From the IMG/VR virus record IMGVR_UViG_3300033145_003410, positions 1-34,940 of that record: a DNA stretch of 34,940 nt, one strand, 5' to 3'. Positions 8,547-17,049 of this stretch are shown piece by piece; position 1 is the stretch's first letter, and each line of letters starts with the position of its first letter. The stretch is from a virus. Both the position numbers and the translations under genes were made by a program. The notes below the pieces were generated by a model. The model was not told the DNA's origin. It made no database searches and saw only the letters and a program-made list of their open reading frames with translations.

Positions 8547-11052
8547 TTTTGTGTTGTTGCTGATCTTTGCGGCTGTCGGTTATGCGATAGGTGCCGAGGT
8601 GCTGCAGATCAGGAACTTCAAGGGGTTGAATACCATTGCGGGTGATTTTGCAATACAACCGAACGAGGCGCGGCGGGCGCACAATGTCGATCTGGGGCGT
8701 AACCCCGGCTCGCTTACCAAGCGATACGGGTACGATTCGATCTCTACGATAAGCGGGATGGACTCGATTGTCAATAACGGCATTTACCCCGCCTATTACT
8801 CTGACGGCACACAGCAACTCGTGGTCGTGGCGGACTCTGCGGGCGTTAGCTATGGTGGGGTTTATCTGACACAGAAAGGTTCATCTTGTCTGGACGCCGA
8901 CAGTCTGACGAAGATTTGGAACTACTGGGGGACGCACAACCCGCCGTCATTTACCATGTGGGATGATTGCGTCTATATAGTAAACGGATCGCACAAGGGT
9001 ATGGTCTGGAACGGTGACGTGGCACGGTCTTACCCGATTCGTGCGCCGAGTGAGCCGACGATTGTGCCGCTTGACGGGCATGGCAACGGGAACATTAACG
9101 GCGAGGTCCGGTATTTGGTGCTTGCGAAACGCGACACCGTGTGGGATGGGAACCCGTTCGGCGGCCCGTACAATGACACTCTCGCGGAGGGTGTTGTTAG
9201 TCAGCCGGTCAAGGTTGCGAACGGCTCTGTAATGCTAACAAACTTTCTTTGGCCCACCACCGACAGCCTCTACAATAGTTACCCCGACGGTATCCGATAC
9301 CTCATCTATCGCACAACTTCTAATCCGGGTCCGCTTAGAATAACCACGGAGTTTTATCAAACAATGTCGTTTAAGGTTCCCAACGCGGACTCCGCGAATA
9401 GCTATATATATATTGACACCTGCTCCGACTCACTAATTCAAGTACACATGCAGCCATACTCACAAAAGAGCGGTGGTTTGTTGGACCTCGAGATGAAGGG
9501 GCGTGATTCGACGGGCGGTGTGTTCCCCCGCTATGGCGCTCCGGGATTTGTTTCTGCTACAATAACAGCCGATAGCGGTGTTGTCAATCTGTTTACGGGT
9601 GTGCCGGAACAGGTCGATTCGCTCGGTGTGGCCTATGCCGTGACGTTCATAGACACCGCGACGGCCATCGAGTCGGATACGGGCCGGTCGCTGTTCGTGT
9701 TTTCCCCGTTGGCGCATCCCAACGATAGTGTGTTGAAGACGGTGACAATAAATTTGCCGAATCCGGTGGATACCGGCCTCGTTAAAAACATCTATCGGGC
9801 ATTGGTGAGACAACTAACGTATAAGGACTCAACATACGAGTGGGAAGGGGGAACGTCTGTTGGTGATGCCATGTTTGATAGGGAGGAATATGGCCATAAG
9901 TGGATTGATTATCTCGCGGTTGACACCGTGGTTGTTGATTACTATCACTTAGTGGGACAGGTAGCAAGTGGTGATACAGTTTTTACGGACAGCATCTCCT
10001 ATGATTCGCTTAGTACTCGCAGAAAATACTACAAGAATGCGGCCCCGTCGTTGCTTAACCAGATATTTACCCACAATGGCAAGATGTTCGGGCTTCAGGG
10101 GTCACGCTTATTCTTTTCCGATCTATTGTGGGGCGCGGACACAATACAGACGTGGGGTGCGATGGCGTTCCAGTCGTTCAACGAGGATGATGGTGATATA
10201 GGCACGGCAGTATGGCCGGAGCGAACGGCCATCAGGTTTATGAAGAACTTCTCGAACTTCAACCTGTACAGCGATCTAAGCAAGAGGGAAATATCGGGTT
10301 ACTATGGGTGTGTCGCGCCATTGTCTCATACCGCCGGACTCGGTGGGCATTACTTTTTGTCGAGCGCGGGTGTTCTACGTGAAACAGAGGGCGGCGAGTT
10401 GGAGCGAACGTTCAATACTGAACTGGTGTCTGCCCCGCTCCGCAACTTTGACGACCTGTCGATTACGACCAAGAAGAACGCCGTCGCCGCTTACCATAAC
10501 CAGAAGTATATGCTGTCCATCGGCGATACGACCTATGTCTATGACGAGCGGGTTGACGGTTGGGTTACGTGGGACTTGACGTTTGGCGGCACCGCCCTAT
10601 ACGGGACCGAGACTGATGTCAATTTCATACCCGGCGACACACTGTATTTCTTCAAGCCGGGTGACTCTACTCTGTGCCGTTACGGCACCTCGGAGTACGA
10701 CAACTATCAGGCGGGCGTCGATAGCACGAACATCCCCTTTTATTGGTACACTGGTCCGTTGCTGGCCAGCGACCAGCACGTTATGATTGACAAGATCGGG
10801 CTGTGGACCAAGAGTGAAGACGCTATCAATGCATACTACGTGCAGATATTCGATCAGAACGATACTTCGCGGGGGACTGAGCATTTTGCGCCGCTAACCT
10901 CGCGCTACTCCACTCAGTCATTTCCCGTAAATCAGGGTAACTATTTCAGAATCCAAAGCGGCTCGAATATAATCGTTGGCAACATGAATAGTACAATCAT
11001 AGACGGCATGGATATTTATTGGACTACAGTGGGCGCACCGCCCGCGAAGTAG
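8533..11052 (+). CDS. Large tail/nozzle-like protein with a Sec signal peptide
   Basis: An 839-residue protein starting at ATG 8533, 6 nt after AAGGGGG (8520-8525), with no plausible later start for more than 70 codons. Residues 1-21 (MTRISFVLLLIFAAVGYAIGA) form a signal peptide with a likely cut after the AIGA motif. The segment ARRAHNVDLGRNPGSLTKR near residues 46-64 resembles the opening of large beta-propeller-like tail tube or nozzle proteins of podoviruses. The rest is beta-rich, full of Asp, Thr, Tyr and Gly. Its order after two adaptors fits a tail nozzle. The export signal on such a protein is unexpected and is treated separately below. Confidence 0.65.
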   Translation: MTRISFVLLLIFAAVGYAIGAEVLQIRNFKGLNTIAGDFAIQPNEARRAHNVDLGRNPGSLTKRYGYDSISTISGMDSIVNNGIYPAYYSDGTQQLVVVADSAGVSYGGVYLTQKGSSCLDADSLTKIWNYWGTHNPPSFTMWDDCVYIVNGSHKGMVWNGDVARSYPIRAPSEPTIVPLDGHGNGNINGEVRYLVLAKRDTVWDGNPFGGPYNDTLAEGVVSQPVKVANGSVMLTNFLWPTTDSLYNSYPDGIRYLIYRTTSNPGPLRITTEFYQTMSFKVPNADSANSYIYIDTCSDSLIQVHMQPYSQKSGGLLDLEMKGRDSTGGVFPRYGAPGFVSATITADSGVVNLFTGVPEQVDSLGVAYAVTFIDTATAIESDTGRSLFVFSPLAHPNDSVLKTVTINLPNPVDTGLVKNIYRALVRQLTYKDSTYEWEGGTSVGDAMFDREEYGHKWIDYLAVDTVVVDYYHLVGQVASGDTVFTDSISYDSLSTRRKYYKNAAPSLLNQIFTHNGKMFGLQGSRLFFSDLLWGADTIQTWGAMAFQSFNEDDGDIGTAVWPERTAIRFMKNFSNFNLYSDLSKREISGYYGCVAPLSHTAGLGGHYFLSSAGVLRETEGGELERTFNTELVSAPLRNFDDLSITTKKNAVAAYHNQKYMLSIGDTTYVYDERVDGWVTWDLTFGGTALYGTETDVNFIPGDTLYFFKPGDSTLCRYGTSEYDNYQAGVDSTNIPFYWYTGPLLASDQHVMIDKIGLWTKSEDAINAYYVQIFDQNDTSRGTEHFAPLTSRYSTQSFPVNQGNYFRIQSGSNIIVGNMNSTIIDGMDIYWTTVGAPPAK

Positions 11053-11060
11053 GGGGAGAT

Positions 11061-11570
11061 ATGCAGGGAACTAATACTAATTGGTATAACAACGTTGTCA
11101 GTATGCCCCCGCCACAGCAGGATGACGCCCTAACGAAGTTGCTGGGTATGCTCGGCAACAGTGGCGGGATGTTCGGTATGGGCGATACGGCTACTGGCGG
11201 GATGCTGTCGTTCGGGGGTTCGGCCCTTGAGGGTATCGCCAATATGGTCAGCGGGCCGTCAAGGGCGCAAAAGACGGCGAAGAAAACATACAATCTGGCC
11301 GAGAACAGGTTGGGCCAGAACGTGCTCAACCCGGATCAGTACATGGCCGATTACATGCGGTCGCGTGGGCCGGAAAACGCCCGTCGCTCAGAGCGTTTGA
11401 ACGAGCGGTTTGGTCTGGACTCCGGCGTGGCGCAATCGCAGTTGGCTTTCGATATGGAGGCTCCACTGGCGAAGTTCATGCTACAAACCAAGTCGATGAA
11501 CGACCAGATGAAGTCGCGCAACGATAACATGCTATTGTCGCTGATGGCTGGCCTCAGCCCGCAGATGTAG
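11061..11570 (+). CDS. Putative internal virion protein, small
   Basis: A 169-residue protein from ATG 11061, placed 5 nt after a GGGGGAGAT ribosome site that begins at the TAG stop of the previous gene; an in-frame upstream ATG at 11019 lies inside that gene and is rejected. The N-terminal third is rich in Gly, Met and Ser (LLGMLGNSGGMFGMGD), the remainder helical and Arg/Asn/Met-rich. It has no signal peptide. The position after the nozzle-like gene and before a very large protein is where podoviruses carry ejection proteins. No family recognised. Confidence 0.6.
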   Translation: MQGTNTNWYNNVVSMPPPQQDDALTKLLGMLGNSGGMFGMGDTATGGMLSFGGSALEGIANMVSGPSRAQKTAKKTYNLAENRLGQNVLNPDQYMADYMRSRGPENARRSERLNERFGLDSGVAQSQLAFDMEAPLAKFMLQTKSMNDQMKSRNDNMLLSLMAGLSPQM

Positions 11571-11580
11571 GGGGGATGAA

Positions 11581-12480
11581 ATGTCACAGCAAGAACCGAG
11601 CGGCATTCTTGAGGTATTGGCGCGTGCGGCAGGCGCAGGCGTTAGCAATGCGGCGCAGAATTTTCGCGGCGATCAACAGCAGAAGAAGGCGGATGCGCTT
11701 CAGGGTCTAATGGCGATCCAGCAGCAGCAGGAACAAGAGCGTGCGGTCGAGACACACCGACAGGCGATGCTTCTTGGTGGATTGAGGATGGATAAGCTCA
11801 ACCACGACATTAACATCGCGCAGATGAAGGCTACTAATTTGGCACTACCCGATCCGACACCAACAGAGTTGGGTAAGGCCAAGGCTACACAGGAGAATGC
11901 CTACAATGCCGCCCTTGACCCGACCACACAAATGCCAACCATGCCAGACCTAACGGAGTATATGCCTATCGTGAATCAGCTCCAGGAGTTGGGGCTGGAC
12001 TTCAATATGGCAATCGGTGCCGACGGCCAACCGACACTTAATGTCGCGCCACTTCCCACCCCGAAGCCGCCGACCACCGCATCCGTTCGCGCAGAAGAGA
12101 AGCACGAAACATCCAAGCGGCAGAAGGCTGCGCTCCTTAAGGCCAATAAACTCTTTCGGGAAAAGATACAAGCGTCAGAGCGCGGTAACATGGGGCTTGA
12201 GACCATAGACAGCCCCTATGATTTACAGACTGTTATCGCCGAACTGAAGCGCACTGGTGGGCGATACGATGAAGACATCATGTTCGACGACAAGGACACC
12301 ACGCTGATCGATTCATTTCAGGTCATCATGGACGAATACGGTGGGGCTGAAACAGTCGAAGAGAACAGCAAGAAACTGGACGCCGACAGCGAGGCGTGGG
12401 GCGTGAAGGAATACGGCAATAAGTGGAACACAAAGACGGCAGCCGAAAAGCGGCGCATCGTGGAGCATTACCGTAAGTGA
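11581..12480 (+). CDS. Putative internal virion protein, Gln-rich coiled coil
   Basis: A 299-residue, almost wholly helical protein with a GGGGG ribosome site abutting the previous TAG stop. Residues 30-75 are Gln-rich (for example AIQQQQEQERAVE) and 165-200 are Lys/Ala/Glu-rich, suggesting coiled coils. The central part is Pro/Thr-rich (PTPKPPTTAS), a probable flexible linker. No Cys, no signal peptide. It ends in a GTGA overlap with the large protein that follows, so their synthesis is coupled; a joint role in an ejected complex is inferred from position. Confidence 0.6.
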   Translation: MSQQEPSGILEVLARAAGAGVSNAAQNFRGDQQQKKADALQGLMAIQQQQEQERAVETHRQAMLLGGLRMDKLNHDINIAQMKATNLALPDPTPTELGKAKATQENAYNAALDPTTQMPTMPDLTEYMPIVNQLQELGLDFNMAIGADGQPTLNVAPLPTPKPPTTASVRAEEKHETSKRQKAALLKANKLFREKIQASERGNMGLETIDSPYDLQTVIAELKRTGGRYDEDIMFDDKDTTLIDSFQVIMDEYGGAETVEENSKKLDADSEAWGVKEYGNKWNTKTAAEKRRIVEHYRK

Positions 12481-15098
12481 GGGACATCGACAAAGATTTA
12501 GCGGCCATACCAAGACGTGACATTGATGCCGATCTTGCCGCGTTACCTAAACGGGATATTGACGCCGACTTGGCCGCATTAGATGATCCCAGCATGCCCC
12601 AGTGGGACCTGTACGGCATGTCTGCCAGTTCGGATGATCGGTTTCCGGCTGCGAGTACGAACGTCCGCGTGTCGCCATATGGGTACGAGAAGCATTCTAT
12701 CCCCGATAAGGTAGTGGGTGGCATTTATCCCGGCCTAACCAGTGGGCTTGTTGCTCCGTGGCATGACGATTTGGCGGGTGACCCGTGGTATAAGGCTGGT
12801 GAAATGATCGGTCTTACCCTGCCGTTCGGACTGGCGACAAAGGCGCTGAAGGCTGTGCCGTGGTTAGCAAAACTCCCGCGTCTCGTATCGCCTGTCGTTC
12901 GTGGTGGGCTGACCGGAACCGTACTTGGCACCGCCGAGGAAACGGGCGAGGTTATCCGAGGTGGAGAGTTCGATGTCGGTAACGTCGCCGAGGAAGCGGC
13001 GCTCTTCGCAGCTTTTGACGGGGTGTTGTCTGCTGCCGGTAAGGGGATCAGTAAACTTGTCGCCAATCGGAGTGGTAAGAAATTCGCCAGAGAGATGCGG
13101 CAAGCTATTAAGGATGGTCGCATTGAGCCAGTCAACAACCAAGAAATTGTGCGGATGGCTACGATGGTTGAGGATGGTAGCGCTGGTAAGCTAATTAAGG
13201 ATGGACCCCTTCGCGCTGGTATCGCCAAGATTGAGTCAATGGGTCCCTCAGGCAAAAAGATCACGGCCTACGATAGATCGGCTGGACGCGCCGATGTTGT
13301 CGGTGGACAACAGGCGTTAATGCAGTCACCCGACGTGACGTGGGGTGAGGTCGGTACGATGATGGGGGCGGCGGAGAAAAAGCCAATTACTTCCGTGCTC
13401 GGCACATTAGATAAACAGGTTGAAACCGGACTCAGGTTACATGAGCGATATGGGACCAAGGAACTAATTTACCACCCGTGGCGTGCCGCCGATAACGCAT
13501 CGGCCACAGAGATGCGGAGCATACTGGATGAATTTAGGGGTCTCATAAAAGACAACTTCAAGCTCGGCACCCGCGGGCGGGCATCTAAGCGGGTAATGAT
13601 CTATGCCACCTCACGTCAGCGCGGCGGTATGGATGTGCTGGCGCAGTCTGGCGTAAAAGAGATTCCGACACTGACAAAATCAGAGATGACCACTTACAAT
13701 CACATGCGTCAGCATCTTGAGCGTGCCTACAACGACATAAACCGCATGAGAATATCGGCTGGTCAGCAGCCGTTCCCAAAGCAAGAAAACTACTTCACGT
13801 TTATGCGAACACTTGAGGGCGAGACTGAACGCGGGTTCGACGCAACAAGTATGTCGCTCAATCGGTTCGCCAAACCAAGCAAGACTCCGTTCCGCTTTGA
13901 ACGTGGCCGCGTATTAGATGATTACGGACCCGTGGAGATGGATGCTTTTGGGGTATTTGAGCGGTACATGCGGTCGGCCACCAAGCATAAGCACGTCACC
14001 CCGGTTATAGCCAAGTCCCGGAAGCTATTAGACGAAACATTCTATAACGGTTTTTCGCTGAGGGATTATAATCCAAGCGCGTGGAACGATCTTAACGGTT
14101 GGGTGAATTTTGTCGCTGGCGTTAGACCGTGGATGGCACCGCGACAGATCGAACGGGCGGCGGGCGTCCTAAACGAAAACATGGCCTTCTCCGTCTTGGG
14201 CTACAATATACGCACCGCCGTTCAACAGCCATCGGCCATGAAAAATACCGCCTCTGAGATTGGCGTGCGTTGGGCGCTGGAGGGTATAAACGGGTTTATG
14301 GATAAGAAGATGCGGAACTTCGCGTTCAAGCACAGCAACCACCTATCTGGCCGTGATTTTGACATATCCGTACAAGATGCCTTCAGGGTAGCCAATAGTA
14401 CCAAAAGGGCGCTTGGCAAGGCGGGCCTGAAGCCCCTTCAGTGGCTTGATCTCCAAACGGCTACAGCATCTTGGATTGGGGCGTATAAGCGCGGTAGGTC
14501 TGTGTTGAAAATGTCAACCAAAGACGCCATCAACTTTGCCGATGACGTGGTGGTACGTACACAGGCGTCAGCCGCACCGGGCGATTTGGCCCCGATTCAG
14601 CGCACGCCCCTCGGTAAAACCCTTTCCATGTTTCAGACGTTCGTGATTAACGAGTGGGGATACATGACAAGAGACTTGCTTAACAAGAAAGGCGCGGCCA
14701 CCACCGACATTTCTTCGTTTCGCAAGATACTTACATTCATGGGGGGAACGATGGCGCTCAATGCAATGACGGAAAGTATCGGCATTAACTCCCCGTCACC
14801 CGCGCCAGAGTGGGAGTATTATAGGCGACTCCAGAAGACCGGATCGCACGTCGAAGCACTCAAGGGTGCTGGCCTTGAGACCCTTACGGCAGTACCAACT
14901 ATTGGTGGTGGCGCACGATATGGCGGGAGTGTGCTTGGCGCTGGGGCACAACTATTCTCTGATGTCGGCAAGGTCTTGGGTGGCAATACGTCCACGGAGA
15001 AGGCGGTTGAAACGGCGGGCAAGGTGGTTGGTGTGCCCGGCACGGTTCAGGCCAAGAAGTTTCTACGACTACTCAGGGAAAATAATAGAAAGAAATAG
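12477..15098 (+). CDS. Large putative ejection (internal virion) protein with N-terminal 12-residue repeats
   Basis: An 873-residue protein starting at GTG 12477 in a GTGA overlap. The N-terminus carries three near-identical 12-residue units of the form RDIDADLAALPK (residues 2-36). After a linker, residues roughly 95-210 are Ala/Gly-rich and hydrophobic (LTLPFGLATKALKAV, VRGGLTGTVLGTAEE), able to contact membrane; the remainder is long and helical. There is no signal peptide. Large size, membrane-active segments and position before the fibres fit the biggest ejection proteins of podoviruses (T7 gp16-like role, not sequence). I see no transglycosylase active site. Confidence 0.6.
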   Translation: MRDIDKDLAAIPRRDIDADLAALPKRDIDADLAALDDPSMPQWDLYGMSASSDDRFPAASTNVRVSPYGYEKHSIPDKVVGGIYPGLTSGLVAPWHDDLAGDPWYKAGEMIGLTLPFGLATKALKAVPWLAKLPRLVSPVVRGGLTGTVLGTAEETGEVIRGGEFDVGNVAEEAALFAAFDGVLSAAGKGISKLVANRSGKKFAREMRQAIKDGRIEPVNNQEIVRMATMVEDGSAGKLIKDGPLRAGIAKIESMGPSGKKITAYDRSAGRADVVGGQQALMQSPDVTWGEVGTMMGAAEKKPITSVLGTLDKQVETGLRLHERYGTKELIYHPWRAADNASATEMRSILDEFRGLIKDNFKLGTRGRASKRVMIYATSRQRGGMDVLAQSGVKEIPTLTKSEMTTYNHMRQHLERAYNDINRMRISAGQQPFPKQENYFTFMRTLEGETERGFDATSMSLNRFAKPSKTPFRFERGRVLDDYGPVEMDAFGVFERYMRSATKHKHVTPVIAKSRKLLDETFYNGFSLRDYNPSAWNDLNGWVNFVAGVRPWMAPRQIERAAGVLNENMAFSVLGYNIRTAVQQPSAMKNTASEIGVRWALEGINGFMDKKMRNFAFKHSNHLSGRDFDISVQDAFRVANSTKRALGKAGLKPLQWLDLQTATASWIGAYKRGRSVLKMSTKDAINFADDVVVRTQASAAPGDLAPIQRTPLGKTLSMFQTFVINEWGYMTRDLLNKKGAATTDISSFRKILTFMGGTMALNAMTESIGINSPSPAPEWEYYRRLQKTGSHVEALKGAGLETLTAVPTIGGGARYGGSVLGAGAQLFSDVGKVLGGNTSTEKAVETAGKVVGVPGTVQAKKFLRLLRENNRKK

Positions 15099-15108
15099 GG
15101 GATGACGG

Positions 15109-15297
15109 ATGTGTGTTGACGATAAGACTTGGGGACTTTTAATGGACACCGTTGAACGCATCGAAAAGAAGGTTGACAAGATCAATGGTCGCGTTTACGC
15201 CCTTGAAAAATGGAAGTGGGGCGTCATGGGCCGGGTTGCCGGGGGTGCGGCTGTCGTCTCTCTCATAGTCGGGGTAATTATCGCACTTATCAAATAG
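15109..15297 (+). CDS. XhlA-like coiled-coil plus single membrane helix protein
   Basis: A 62-residue protein. ATG 15109 lies 7 nt after the GGGG that overlaps the preceding TAG stop. Residues 12-36 form an amphipathic helix (MDTVERIEKKVDKINGRVYALEKW) and residues 41-61 a single membrane helix (RVAGGAAVVSLIVGVIIALI). This short coiled coil plus C-terminal anchor is the plan of XhlA-type holin partners and of some tail-accessory proteins. Because another membrane protein sits beside the endolysin, this one may be a holin partner, antiholin or DNA-entry helper. Family assignment is from architecture only. Confidence 0.6.
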   Translation: MCVDDKTWGLLMDTVERIEKKVDKINGRVYALEKWKWGVMGRVAGGAAVVSLIVGVIIALIK

Positions 15298-15298
15298 A

Positions 15299-15321
15299 CC
15301 ATTCGCAACGAAACAACCACA
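15299..15321 (+). repeat. Conserved leader repeat, copy 1
   Basis: CCAT, two variable bases, then GCAACGAAACAACCACA (15305-15321). The same arrangement occurs at 22238-22260 with 21 of 23 identical bases. This copy ends 10 nt before the start codon of the first fibre gene, and AGGGG begins at its last base, giving that gene its ribosome site. It is not translated here (it follows the TAG of the preceding gene), so it acts, if at all, as DNA or RNA. Confidence 0.75.
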
Positions 15322-15331
15322 GGGGCTACAA

Positions 15332-16486
15332 ATGAATCGCAATATATCGGGGCGCAACCTGCTGCTCCTGATCTTCGCTGGCATCCTGCTGGCGTCGCTC
15401 ACTATAGACGTTGGCGACATACGGGGGCAGGGACAGATTCCATTCTTCCACCGCACCAAGAAAGTCGATACATCCAGTTATTGCTGGCTGACGGACGGCG
15501 GCGATACGATTGTTAAGGTGCTTAAGATCGGCAACCAAGCCTACCTTATGACTGCCGACGGTGATACGCTGAATATCGGCGACACCAACGTCGTTACCAT
15601 CGACAGCCTACTGATAGCTCAGTGGATATGCCTCAATAACGATACCATTACATCTTGGCCTACCGCTCTATTCGACGGCGAAAATTTAACCCTCAATCAG
15701 GACGAATCGGCGGACTCAGCTATTATTGTGGCGGACGGACCGTCTGGGAACATGGCCGCGATGATATTTAAGCAAGGTTCGTTGCGGTTTGATTCCGATG
15801 TCCAAGTTGACGGGAAACTGTTTGTCAATGACGGTACTCTACAGGTTGATTCTGGTCTCATCATAAACTCTATAAACCTCGACACCAGCAAGATATACTT
15901 CTATCACGTGACCGGCGAAACCGCTGACGGTCGGTATCTGTACTGCATTGAATCTGAGTCCCGTTTTGTCTTTGACACCAGCCTCCATATTCTCGGTAAT
16001 CTCTCCGCAACCGGCAGTGTCAATCTACCGAACGGATCAATTGACGATTCCTGTCTGGCTGAAACATATCTGACCAGCACGGGGACCGCCGCCGACGTTG
16101 ACACGGCTGGTACGGCAATAGCGGCAGCCCTTGTGGACAGGGCTAATGTCCACGACACCCTGACAAAATCATTTGTCGTGGCCTCGATAGAGGACACTCA
16201 CGACTTCCCCTTCTGGATGACAATCGACGCGATCACGATCATAGCGGCTAATGGTGTTTGTATCGCCGGGACGAACGTGGTCGGGTGTCTCATGGAATAC
16301 GACAATGACGGCGCTAATCCCGTAGTCTGTAACTCGTCCGATTGGACGTTTACGACGGGAGAAGAAAGGACCACCTCTGTGAGTAACCCGTCGATAGATG
16401 CCGGTGATTACTTGGGTTGGAAAACAACGTCTGTTTCCGGGACGGTTACTTCCTTCACTTTAACCATAGAATATACGGTGAACTAA
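15332..16486 (+). CDS. Secreted-type tail fibre protein
   Basis: A 384-residue protein with an AGGGG ribosome site 6 nt before ATG 15332. Residues 1-25 (basic NRNISGR, then LLLLIFAGILLASLT) are a signal peptide or anchor. The body is beta-rich with repeated Asp-Gly and Asp-Thr turns (MTADGDTLNIGDTNV) and a segment LHILGNLSATGSVNLPNGSI that resembles the repetitive shaft pieces of phage fibres and autotransporter-like trimers. The C-terminal 120 residues form a separate beta domain (SSDWTFTTGEE onward). First of four consecutive, overlapping secreted-looking fibre genes; a receptor-binding role is inferred. Confidence 0.6.
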   Translation: MNRNISGRNLLLLIFAGILLASLTIDVGDIRGQGQIPFFHRTKKVDTSSYCWLTDGGDTIVKVLKIGNQAYLMTADGDTLNIGDTNVVTIDSLLIAQWICLNNDTITSWPTALFDGENLTLNQDESADSAIIVADGPSGNMAAMIFKQGSLRFDSDVQVDGKLFVNDGTLQVDSGLIINSINLDTSKIYFYHVTGETADGRYLYCIESESRFVFDTSLHILGNLSATGSVNLPNGSIDDSCLAETYLTSTGTAADVDTAGTAIAAALVDRANVHDTLTKSFVVASIEDTHDFPFWMTIDAITIIAANGVCIAGTNVVGCLMEYDNDGANPVVCNSSDWTFTTGEERTTSVSNPSIDAGDYLGWKTTSVSGTVTSFTLTIEYTVN

Positions 16487-17049
16487 TGAAATGGCTCTGG
16501 TTACTTTGGTTGCTCCTGCTTCCCTGTCTGGTCTCGGCGCAAACTGAATTTGGCAAGACGACCACCGGGGGGTCGGCCCGATCCATCCTCGACTACGGCC
16601 AAGCGTTGGTTGGTACTGGCTACACCTATACCGCCCAAGAGGGCGATCAGATTACAGCAGTGTACGCTCACTGTAAGCGGACCGGGGGCGCCAAGTATTT
16701 TGATATAATGGTCTATTCGATGCCAAGTGGAACGATTGACGGCGGCTCCCGACTTGCGGCGGCGGAAACTGTTCTTGCGGATACGGCTTATGGCTGGTAC
16801 GGGGCTACCGGCTTATCTCTATCGTTGACGGCTGGTGTTGAATACGCGATTGCCATCGGCCAGATAACCGGCACAATCACAGTGCGCTATGATACCGAGG
16901 ATGCGGGCGAACTGAGTTACGATAACGACCAAGAGGATTTACCCGCGACATGGGGCGAAACAGGCACGAGTTCGGCGGCGATCTGTGTTAAAGCCGTCGT
17001 AACAAATACAGGCGGTGGCTCGACAGGTCAGGTGATAATCATCCAATGA
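16486..17049 (+). CDS. Secreted beta-sandwich fibre-region protein
   Basis: A 187-residue protein. ATG 16486 overlaps the preceding stop as TAATG; an earlier in-frame ATG at 16417 lies inside the fibre gene and would bury the signal peptide. Residues 1-18 (MKWLWLLWLLLLPCLVSA) are a clear signal peptide with a V-S-A cleavage site before Gln19. The mature part is Gly/Thr-rich beta (DYGQALVGTGYTYTAQEGD) like a jelly-roll or carbohydrate-binding sandwich, ending in a short Gly-rich tail. No Shine-Dalgarno is visible, so translation is probably coupled. Function unknown beyond a fibre-cluster location. Confidence 0.6.
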   Translation: MKWLWLLWLLLLPCLVSAQTEFGKTTTGGSARSILDYGQALVGTGYTYTAQEGDQITAVYAHCKRTGGAKYFDIMVYSMPSGTIDGGSRLAAAETVLADTAYGWYGATGLSLSLTAGVEYAIAIGQITGTITVRYDTEDAGELSYDNDQEDLPATWGETGTSSAAICVKAVVTNTGGGSTGQVIIIQ

